This document shows, piece after piece, positions 58,922-64,000 of a stretch of 64,000 nucleotides of DNA (position 1 is the stretch's first letter; every line of letters starts with the position of its first letter). A program made the translations under genes and the position numbers. Below the pieces are notes generated by a model. The model was not told where the DNA came from. It did not search any database and saw nothing but the letters and a program-made list of their open reading frames with translations. Origin of the DNA: Pararobbsia silviterrae (lineage in GTDB: Bacteria > Pseudomonadota > Gammaproteobacteria > Burkholderiales > Burkholderiaceae); contig NZ_RBZU01000001.1 in assembly GCF_003628125.1 (NCBI RefSeq), positions 1,087,793 through 1,151,792 on the forward strand. The letters are read 5' to 3'.

Positions 58922-59569
58922 GTGAAACCAATAGAAAGCGAAAACATCGGTAAAGCCTTTGCATTCGGCGGCGAGGATTTCGCATTTGAATTTATCGACA
59001 CGCTGCCGGACATGGTGTTTCTCGTCGACGAATCGGGGGTCATCCGATTTGCGAATACGGCGTGCAGCGAGATATTGGGGTACGGTCAATCGGAATTGAT
59101 CGAGCAGCGCATCATGGATTTGGTGATTGCTGGGGATCGAGGTCGTACGGAGCGTGAGGCGGCGGCGGTGTTGTCGGGGCGTCCGAGATTCGGGTTTCAG
59201 AATCGTTACGGGCACAAGAATGGGACCGATGTCCATTTATCGTGGTCGGCGCGGTGGATGGCGACGCGTCGATTGCGTGTCGGGGTCGCGCGGGATGTGA
59301 GCGGGCTTCGATCGCCGATGCTGACGGTGGGCGAGCTTGTCGTGTCGAATGCGTTGATCGAGGGGCTGGCGCCTTATGAGCGTAGGGTGCTGCAGCTTTT
59401 GTTGACCGAGGCGAGTGAGAAGGAAATTGCGGAGCAACTCGGTCTTGCGAAGTCGACGACGCATTTCTACGTCACGGGGATTTTCCGCAAACTCAAGGTC
59501 CGGAGTCGCGCGGGCTTGATGAGTCTGTGTATGCGGAGCCTGGTCGGGCTTGCGGATCCGGGTACGTGA
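58922..59569 (+). CDS. PAS-domain LuxR-type transcriptional regulator
   Basis: About 215 residues from GTG 58922. N-terminal PAS sensor (FEFIDTLPDMVFLVDESGVIRFANTACSEILGY) and C-terminal LuxR/GerE HTH (LLLTEASEKEIAEQLGLAKSTTHFYVTGIFRKLKVRSRAGLM). No receiver or autoinducer-binding domain. The frame extends to an ATG at 58784, but those 46 residues are Cys/Arg-rich with random codon use; GTG 58901 is another option. It may control nearby accessory genes; the signal is unknown. Confidence 0.82.
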   Translation: MKPIESENIGKAFAFGGEDFAFEFIDTLPDMVFLVDESGVIRFANTACSEILGYGQSELIEQRIMDLVIAGDRGRTEREAAAVLSGRPRFGFQNRYGHKNGTDVHLSWSARWMATRRLRVGVARDVSGLRSPMLTVGELVVSNALIEGLAPYERRVLQLLLTEASEKEIAEQLGLAKSTTHFYVTGIFRKLKVRSRAGLMSLCMRSLVGLADPGT

Positions 59570-59636
59570 AGCAGGGTGGGGTTGACGAGTTTGCCAAGCG
59601 TGCTCGTGGCGCGAGATGCCGGATATTGAATAGACG

Positions 59637-59662
59637 AAAGCCCGCGCGAAGCGGGCTTTTTT
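59637..59662. terminator. Bidirectional terminator between the LuxR gene and tRNA-Arg
   Basis: AAAGCCCGC/GCGGGCTTT with a 5-base loop and six Ts on the plus strand. The minus strand has only TTTC, so it mainly serves the regulator but may also end the tRNA transcript. Confidence 0.88.
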
Positions 59663-59677
59663 ATGACGCGGCTCTCG

Positions 59678-59752
59678 TGGTCCCCCCGACAGGAATCGAA
59701 CCTGTATCTAGCGCTTAGGAGGCACTTGTTCTATCCATTGAACTACGGGGAG
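59678..59752 (-). tRNA. tRNA-Arg (anticodon CCT)
   Basis: Acceptor CTCCCCG pairs with CGGGGGG, the D arm begins TAGTTCAATGGATAGAAC, the anticodon loop is CTCCTAA, the T arm is ACAGGTTCGATTCCTGT, and discriminator A plus CCA are encoded. 75 nt with CCA. Confidence 0.96.
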
Positions 59753-59767
59753 AGGACCCTTCGTCAC

Positions 59768-59795
59768 AGCGTAGACCGAAGCCTCGACAAATCAA
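59768..59795 (-). promoter_or_regulatory. Promoter of tRNA-Arg
   Basis: TTGATT (complement of 59790–59795), 16-base spacer, TACGCT (complement of 59768–59773); predicted start about 8 bases before the tRNA 5' end. Confidence 0.5.
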
Positions 59796-59855
59796 GCTTC
59801 GGCCTTATCCCACAAGCGTTTCCGGGTTTCGGCGCATCCTCCTAAATGACGCGCT

Positions 59856-59951
59856 GTGTAGCATCGTGTAGCAGTGTTTCAGGTCGTCACTGCTACAGAT
59901 TTGCTACAAAACCTCGCTGTAGCCGTTCCAAGTGATCTGGCACTGCTACAG
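59856..59951. promoter_or_regulatory. Cluster of GCTACA/TGTAGC motifs, probable integrase arm-type sites
   Basis: Six copies in 96 bp: GTGTAGCA (59856), GTGTAGCAGTG (59866–59876), CACTGCTACAG (59888–59898), TTGCTACAA (59902), GCTGTAGC (59917) and CACTGCTACAG again (59941–59951). Two copies are identical over 11 bases and one is their near inverse complement. Placed directly before an integrase fragment, they look like attP arm sites. Confidence 0.6.
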
Positions 59952-59969
59952 TTTTCGGAAGCGCACGAC

Positions 59970-60311
59970 ATGGCATCCATCCTCCAGGTCGGCAATCGCT
60001 GGCGCGCTCAGATCCGCAAGCGAGGGCAGAGTATAGCAAAGACGTTCCGGACAAAAGGCGCTGCAGAGCAGTGGGCGCGCGAGCGTGAAGTCGAGATCGA
60101 CAACGGTTCGGGGGTGGCTTGCGAGCCGTCCACTACCCTCAAGGTGCTGATCGCAGCCTATCGCGAAGCGCGCGCGAATTCCGGCCGTCCCGTTGCCCCG
60201 AAAAGCAACGAACACTACGTGCTCAATCGGCTCGATGACGCGCTTGGCAAGACCATCGCGGCGAGGCTATCCACGCAAGATATCGTGCGTTTTGCGCGGG
60301 CGCGCATGTAG
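59970..60311 (+). pseudogene. Tyrosine recombinase (phage-type integrase) N-terminal fragment
   Basis: 113 residues. N-terminal arm-binding domain (ILQVGNRWRAQIRKRGQSIAKTFRTKGAAEQWARERE) and the beginning of the core-binding SAM-like domain (YREARANSGRPVAP, RLDDALGKTIAARLSTQDIVRFARARM), then a stop. The catalytic domain with the R-H-R-Y residues is absent, and I could not find it in any frame downstream up to 60700. So this is a remnant, not an active integrase. It sits 218 bp upstream of the tRNA-Arg 5' end. Confidence 0.85.
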
Positions 60312-60518
60312 GCCGGAAAGTGTCAAAACCGGGTGGATCAATCGTATGCCGTAGATCACGCGAATTTGCTCAGAGGCGTTGGAACTGCGGTTGCTCTGAA
60401 CTCGTCAATTGGCCGTTCGAGATCGTGTCGTCGGAAAAATCTGGCGTTGAATCCGAAATTTCGCACGAATGGCTCTCGTTGGACGGCTCCTGGAGGAACT
60501 ACCGACGCTATAGGATCT

Positions 60519-60560
60519 TCGATGCTCGATGCTCGATGCTCGATGCTCGATGCTCGATGC
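60519..60560. repeat. Heptanucleotide repeat (TCGATGC)6
   Basis: Six perfect TCGATGC units plus a seventh ending in G. A 7-bp unit shifts frame with each copy; no gene is seen through it. Confidence 0.97.
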
Positions 60561-60579
60561 TCGATGGCTCGGAGTCAGT

Positions 60580-60608
60580 TTGCAGTGTTGCTACAACGTA
60601 GCTACACT
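60580..60608 (+). promoter_or_regulatory. Promoter of the toxin-antitoxin pair with embedded dyad
   Basis: TTGCAG (60580–60585), 17-base spacer, TACACT (60603–60608). The spacer ends with GCTAC-AAC-GTAGC (60590–60602), a perfect dyad in a position where a bound antitoxin would block RNA polymerase. Confidence 0.5.
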
Positions 60609-60632
60609 AGCGGAAGCGCGACTTGCCCGACG

Positions 60633-60649
60633 TCCGGTGTTACACCGGA
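60633..60649. promoter_or_regulatory. Perfect palindrome upstream of the antitoxin gene (candidate operator)
   Basis: TCCGGTGT-T-ACACCGGA, 8-bp arms with a 1-base centre, 60 bases before the antitoxin start and just downstream of the predicted transcription start. A likely binding site for the antitoxin or antitoxin–toxin complex. Confidence 0.6.
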
Positions 60650-60708
60650 GACGTTTTGGTCGAGGATGGCAGAGTCGCAGAAGCATGCTGAACCTGTGAG
60701 GCCCCTCC

Positions 60709-60987
60709 ATGTTGACCCTACCGATTAAATCGACTGATGTGCGTGCGCGCATCGAACCTGAACTCAAAGAAGATGCCACTCGCGTTCTGGCCGAAAACGG
60801 TTTGACGCTGTCGGACGCGGTGCGTCTCTTCCTTCGCCAAGTCGTCGTCACTCGCGGTTTGCCTTTTGAGGTCCGTATTCCCAACGAGATTACCTCACAG
60901 GCACTTCGCGAGTCCGACGAAATGAGCGGACGCGCGCGCCGTCGGTCAAGCAAGGAAATGTTTGATGAGCTTGACAAAGAAGGCTAA
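60709..60987 (+). CDS. RelB/DinJ-family antitoxin
   Basis: 92 residues. Ribbon-helix-helix N-terminus (VRARIEPELKEDATRVLAENGLTLSDAVRLFLRQVV) as in DinJ, with PFEVRIPN after it, then an acidic/basic C-terminal toxin-binding helix (SSKEMFDELDKEG). It neutralises the toxin encoded next and should repress its own promoter. Codon use is less GC-biased than in core genes, consistent with acquisition. Overlaps the toxin gene by 23 bases. Confidence 0.9.
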   Translation: MLTLPIKSTDVRARIEPELKEDATRVLAENGLTLSDAVRLFLRQVVVTRGLPFEVRIPNEITSQALRESDEMSGRARRRSSKEMFDELDKEG

Positions 60988-61267
60988 CCCGCCCCGTCAG
61001 TTTGATTACACAAAGCAATTTCTGAAGGATTGGAAGCGACTTGAACATTCGGGCAAGTTCAACTTGCAGCGTCTGAAAGAGACCATGTTGCTGTTGATTG
61101 CGAACAATGGACCGCTTCCCGCTGAGTATTTGGATCATCCCTTGCAAGGCCCTTGGATCAATCACCGAGATTGCCATGTTGGTGGTGATTTCTTACTGAT
61201 TTATCGTGTGACAGAGGAAGAGGTAATCTTTGTCAGAGCTGGCACGCATGCCGATCTGTTTGAATAG
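60965..61267 (+). CDS. YafQ-family mRNA interferase toxin
   Basis: 100 residues, RelE-fold ribosome-dependent endoribonuclease. The family catalytic text is intact: HPLQGPWINHRDCHVGGDFLLIY with His and Asp, and VRAGTHADLF with the C-terminal His and Phe. The N-terminus FDYTKQFLKDWKRLEHSGK matches YafQ. ATG 60965 (a TTG three bases upstream is less likely), with AAGGA in the antitoxin coding sequence. Appears functional. Translationally coupled to the antitoxin. Confidence 0.9.
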   Translation: MSLTKKANPPRQFDYTKQFLKDWKRLEHSGKFNLQRLKETMLLLIANNGPLPAEYLDHPLQGPWINHRDCHVGGDFLLIYRVTEEEVIFVRAGTHADLFE

Positions 61268-61871
61268 AACAATCCTAGGGTTCGACAGTACTTTCATTTC
61301 ACAGTCAGAGATCAAGTAGCGTGGACTGCTGCGGTGAACGTATTGGGGCCCTATAGCAAAGACATTTCGGACGTTTTGCGGCAGAGCACGCCCCGCACAC
61401 GCGCTTCCGCGCTCACCATGACACGCTTCGCCATCACCCGCGTGTCTCGTGCGACCGACCCGCGACGATCGGCCGTGCCCCCGACGTTTCTCGAACCCGA
61501 CACACGGCGACATGACATGGCGCAAAAAATAAAAACCGGCCAAACGGTATGCTTGAACCACGCGTGAAAGCGACGCGCCGTGCCGCTGTGTAGCCGCTCA
61601 CGCCGTGTTATTCTCATCCACCGCATGTGGGGCGTGATCTACGCCCAATTCAATAGAAAAACGCGATGTCGCGTACCCATCTCGGCAGACGGGCGGGATC
61701 GCTCTGATAGCGTCGGCTCGACCCCATGTCTTCTGTCCGCCGAGCCCAGGCCGTCTACCCGGCCGCGACATCGTGCGACATCCGTGCGTCAACGAGAGCG
61801 CGACGGCGCGAGCGCGCGAAATCGGCCCGCTGAGCGCACCGCGCGTCAAATAGCTTGGAAAGCGTATCGAC
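61268..61871. other. Intergenic region between the toxin gene and the GntR gene
   Basis: About 600 bp without a recognisable gene. It starts AT-rich after the toxin and returns to GC-rich sequence near 61370, which may mark the right end of the acquired segment. No tRNA 3'-end duplicate or other direct repeat was found here by eye. Confidence 0.5.
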
Positions 61872-62651
61872 ATGAAACCGATCACCGGCGATCTACACAA
61901 CGTCTACGAAATGCTGCGTCAGGAAATCCTGAGCGGCGCGTTGGCGCCCGGCGATGTCCTCAATCAGGTGCATATCGCCCGTTCGTATGGCGTGAGCCGC
62001 ACGCCCGTGCGCGAGGCACTGCGCATGCTCGAGGCCGAAGGGCTCGCCGAAGCGCAGTTCAAGCACCGGACACGCGTCACGAGCGTGACCTCCGATGAAG
62101 TCGATTCCGTCTACGCCACGTGGATTCTGATGCAGTCGCTCGGCGTCGCGATGACGATACCCGTCGCATCAGCCGAGGAAATCGCCGAACTCAAGGCCAC
62201 CCTCGACGCCATGAACGCACATTCGCCACTCCGTGCCGGCACGTCGGAAGAGTGGGCGCGCTATCACGTCCAGTTTCACAACTTGCTCGTCAAACACGCC
62301 GGTCCGATCATTCAAGCGTCGATCGCCGACTGCCGCTCGCGTTCGGAGCGCGTCAGACGCCTCCATATGCGCTCGGCGCCGCAATCGTGGCTCGACTCGG
62401 AAGCCGAACACATCGAGGTCTACAAAGCCTTCGAAGAGAAAAGCGTGCCGCGCGCGATTCACGCGACAAGCCGGCAGCTCGCACGCAACGCATTGGCCGT
62501 GATCGGCAGCATCGATCCCAGCTACGAGCCGCGCGCCCTCCGTCAGGCGCTCAAGCTCGCGCTCCAGACCAATTCGCCAGGCGCCGCGGCCGATATGGCC
62601 GGCATGGATCCGAGGCCGCCGTCGGGCGGCTACCGGAAGGCCGCAGCCTGA
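61872..62651 (+). CDS. GntR-family regulator, FCD (FadR-like) subfamily
   Basis: 259 residues. Winged HTH: YEMLRQEILSGALAPGDVLNQVHIARSYGVSRTPVREALRMLEAEGLAEAQ (read in pieces). C-terminal all-helical FCD domain with the metal-ligand pattern RYHVQFHNLLVKHAG (Asp position replaced, His present) and EAEHIEVYKAFEEKSVPRAIHATSRQL (His-x3-Tyr...His). Probably controls the neighbouring carbohydrate or hydroxyacid genes on the other strand in response to a sugar acid. Start ATG with weak GGAAAG. Confidence 0.88.
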   Translation: MKPITGDLHNVYEMLRQEILSGALAPGDVLNQVHIARSYGVSRTPVREALRMLEAEGLAEAQFKHRTRVTSVTSDEVDSVYATWILMQSLGVAMTIPVASAEEIAELKATLDAMNAHSPLRAGTSEEWARYHVQFHNLLVKHAGPIIQASIADCRSRSERVRRLHMRSAPQSWLDSEAEHIEVYKAFEEKSVPRAIHATSRQLARNALAVIGSIDPSYEPRALRQALKLALQTNSPGAAADMAGMDPRPPSGGYRKAAA

Positions 62652-62681
62652 CTAATATGACCGAGCCTGACGAGGCGCTCG

Positions 62682-63536
62682 TCAGGCGCCGCGCGTATCC
62701 GCGACGATCGTTTGCCGTTGTTCCCCGAGCCCGTCGATGCCCAGCGTCACGACATCGCCGACATGGAGAAACACCGGCGGCTTCATGCCCAGCCCCACAC
62801 CCGGCGGCGTACCCGTGATCAGGATGTCGCCGGGCATCAGCGTCATCACTTCGCTGACGTAACGAATCAACGTCGCACACGCGAAAATCATGTTCGCCGT
62901 CGATCCCGTTTGCATGCGCTTGCCGTTGACGTCGAGCCGCATCGCCAGATTCTGCGGGTCGCCGATCTCATCCGGCGTGACGAGCCACGGACCGACCGGG
63001 CAGAACGTATCGAAGCTCTTGCCCTTGTCCCACGTGCCGCCTCGCTCGTTCTGGAAGTGACGCTCGGAGACGTCGTTGACGAGACAGTACCCGGCGACGT
63101 GCGACAACGCCTGCGACTCACTCACACTGCGCGCAAGCGTGCCGATCACGATGCCGAGCTCGACTTCCCAATCGAGTTTGATCGATTGCCGCGGCTTGAT
63201 CGTGTCGTCGTACGCCCCGCAAAGCGATGTCGTCGCCTTCATGAACACCACGGGCTCTTCGGGAATCGGCCGACCCGCTTCCTTCGCGTGGTCCGTGTAG
63301 TTGAGCCCGATCGCGACGATCTTGCCGACGTTCGCGACAGGCACGCCCAAGCGGACCGCATCGTCGATGACGGGCAAGCCCGACACGTCGAGCGCGCGCA
63401 GCCGATCGAGTGCCTCCGGGCCGATCGTGCGGCCTTCGATATCGCCGACGACCGCGCTCAGATCGCGCAAGCGACCCTGCTCATCGATCATGCCGGGGCG
63501 TTCCATGCCCACGGGGCCGAATCGCACAAGTTTCAT
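62682..63536 (-). CDS. Fumarylacetoacetate hydrolase-family enzyme (2,4-diketo-3-deoxy-sugar acid hydrolase/ureidoglycolate lyase-like)
   Basis: 284 residues, the typical FAH length. Conserved text: VGKIVAIGLNYTDHAKEAG, PVVFMKATTSL, KLDWEVELGIVIG (metal Glu pair), VNDVSERHFQ, GKSFDTFCPVGPW and GDILITGTPPGVGLGM. This subgroup in Burkholderia includes L-fucose/L-rhamnose 2,4-diketo acid hydrolases. AAAGGAG lies 6 bases before the ATG. 69 bases after the hydroxyacid dehydrogenase on the same strand, likely one operon. Confidence 0.88.
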   Translation of the reverse strand: MKLVRFGPVGMERPGMIDEQGRLRDLSAVVGDIEGRTIGPEALDRLRALDVSGLPVIDDAVRLGVPVANVGKIVAIGLNYTDHAKEAGRPIPEEPVVFMKATTSLCGAYDDTIKPRQSIKLDWEVELGIVIGTLARSVSESQALSHVAGYCLVNDVSERHFQNERGGTWDKGKSFDTFCPVGPWLVTPDEIGDPQNLAMRLDVNGKRMQTGSTANMIFACATLIRYVSEVMTLMPGDILITGTPPGVGLGMKPPVFLHVGDVVTLGIDGLGEQRQTIVADTRGA

Positions 63537-63605
63537 CCGTGCTCCTTTCTACGTCTGGATATGCGCGATAGCGCTGAATTCGAGTCTCCTCCGACGGAGA
63601 TCTCG

Positions 63606-64000
63606 CTAGGAAGACAACGACACGCCGTTCGATGACGAATGCGATGCGGGATCGTGCGCGGACATGAACTGTTCGATGTTCAGTATCAGTTGGTCCGCGA
63701 GCCGCTGCATCGCCTGCCGGCTCGCCCACGCCGTGTGCGGCGTCACGAGAAGATTCGGCAAGGTCGAGGTCGTCAACGGATGACCGTCGGGCGGCGGCTC
63801 GACTTCGAGCACATCGAAGCCGGCCCCGGCGATCGTCCCGCGTTCGAGCGCGGCAGCCAACGCGACTTCATCGACGAGGCCGCCTCGCGCGGTGTTGATC
63901 AGCAGCGCGCTGCGCTTCATGATCGCGAGTTCGTCGCGGCCGATCATATGACGCGTGTGTTCCGTCAGCGGCATATGCAGCGAGACGACATCGGATGTCG
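63606..64000 (-). CDS. D-2-hydroxyacid dehydrogenase, NAD-dependent (5' part beyond the window)
   Basis: The C-terminal 131 residues of the protein; the start lies to the right of the window. DVVSLHMPLTEHTRHMIG, ALLINTARGGLVDE (catalytic Arg), GAGFDVLEVEPPP (Glu) and VTPHTAW (His) form the usual R-E-H active site of the 2-hydroxyacid dehydrogenase family (phosphoglycerate/glyoxylate reductase type). A hydroxyacid substrate in the same route as the adjacent FAH enzyme is inferred. Confidence 0.9.
   Translation of the reverse strand, partial: TSDVVSLHMPLTEHTRHMIGRDELAIMKRSALLINTARGGLVDEVALAAALERGTIAGAGFDVLEVEPPPDGHPLTTSTLPNLLVTPHTAWASRQAMQRLADQLILNIEQFMSAHDPASHSSSNGVSLSS

Noticed and set aside
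60312-60728. Frames after the integrase fragment that might hold its C-terminal domain
   Set aside because: None shows the catalytic R-x-x-R or HxLRH motifs of tyrosine recombinases; a simple frameshift does not explain the truncation.
61268-61871. Possible second attachment site (duplicate of the tRNA-Arg 3' end)
   Set aside because: No copy of the T-arm/acceptor sequence was found to the right of the tRNA within the window.

Overview
This window is a 64-kb stretch of a GC-rich chromosome from a betaproteobacterium of the family Burkholderiaceae (Burkholderia sensu lato or a close relative; the genus cannot be fixed from sequence alone). The evidence is the gene order gyrA–(DUF2059)–serC–pheA–hisC–tyrA–aroA–cmk–rpsA–ihfB–lapA–lapB, the rpsP–rimM–trmD–rplS operon, the tmRNA tag ANDDTFALAA, strong GCG/CGC/TCG/GTC codon preference, and E. 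coli-like sigma-70 promoters. Nearly all of the first 57 kb is core genome.

Layout. 1–10.5 kb: a truncated gamma-glutamyl-GABA hydrolase, an MHS-type carboxylate transporter, a TPR protein with a glycosyltransferase-like C-terminus, an FAD monooxygenase carrying a long low-complexity insertion, the fluoride channel crcB, ubiG–gph, and an XylX-like FAH-family enzyme. 10.9–12.6 kb: tmRNA (ssrA), an AT-rich intergenic stretch with a possible small RNA, and an OmpA-family outer-membrane protein. 13.4–31.3 kb: gyrA, then the aromatic amino-acid/serine block (serC, pheA, hisC, tyrA, aroA), cmk, ribosomal protein S1, IHF-beta, the LPS-regulation pair lapA/lapB, and the nucleotide-sugar/heptose genes ugd, rfaE1 (hldE1) and hldD. 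Together lapB, ugd, rfaE1 and hldD serve lipopolysaccharide core supply and LpxC control. 31.5–43.4 kb: a ComEA-like protein, cysM, mltB, an HDAC-family deacetylase, etfBA with a DmdC-type acyl-CoA dehydrogenase (ETF is its expected electron acceptor), dadA divergent from an Lrp regulator, and a radical-SAM protein behind a near-consensus LexA (SOS) box. 43.5–57.3 kb: a TM2 protein, rpsP–rimM–trmD–rplS, a CoA-type Nudix hydrolase, a CobD/CbiB-family membrane protein, rsgA, an M48 protease, orn, a small lipoprotein, a hotdog thioesterase, fumC, a phospholipase-D lipoprotein, an OmpA-type lipoprotein and an Hfq paralog.

57.3–61.9 kb is the only clearly accessory part: about 1.4 kb with no convincing gene, a PAS–LuxR regulator, tRNA-Arg(CCT), a truncated tyrosine-recombinase fragment preceded by a cluster of GCTACA motifs (probable integrase arm sites), a heptanucleotide repeat, and a DinJ/YafQ-type toxin–antitoxin pair with two palindromes upstream. 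The right edge (61.9–64 kb) holds a GntR/FCD regulator, an FAH-family hydrolase and a D-2-hydroxyacid dehydrogenase that runs off the window.

A recurring feature is the number of short tandem repeats (6–12 bp units) between genes or at gene ends, including two hexanucleotide tracts of exactly ten units. I found no CRISPR array, no complete insertion sequence and no complete prophage. I did not find a convincing wholly new system. The best leads are the SOS-box radical-SAM gene, the GCTACA/toxin–antitoxin island relic, the Hfq paralog, and the candidate small RNA next to ompA.
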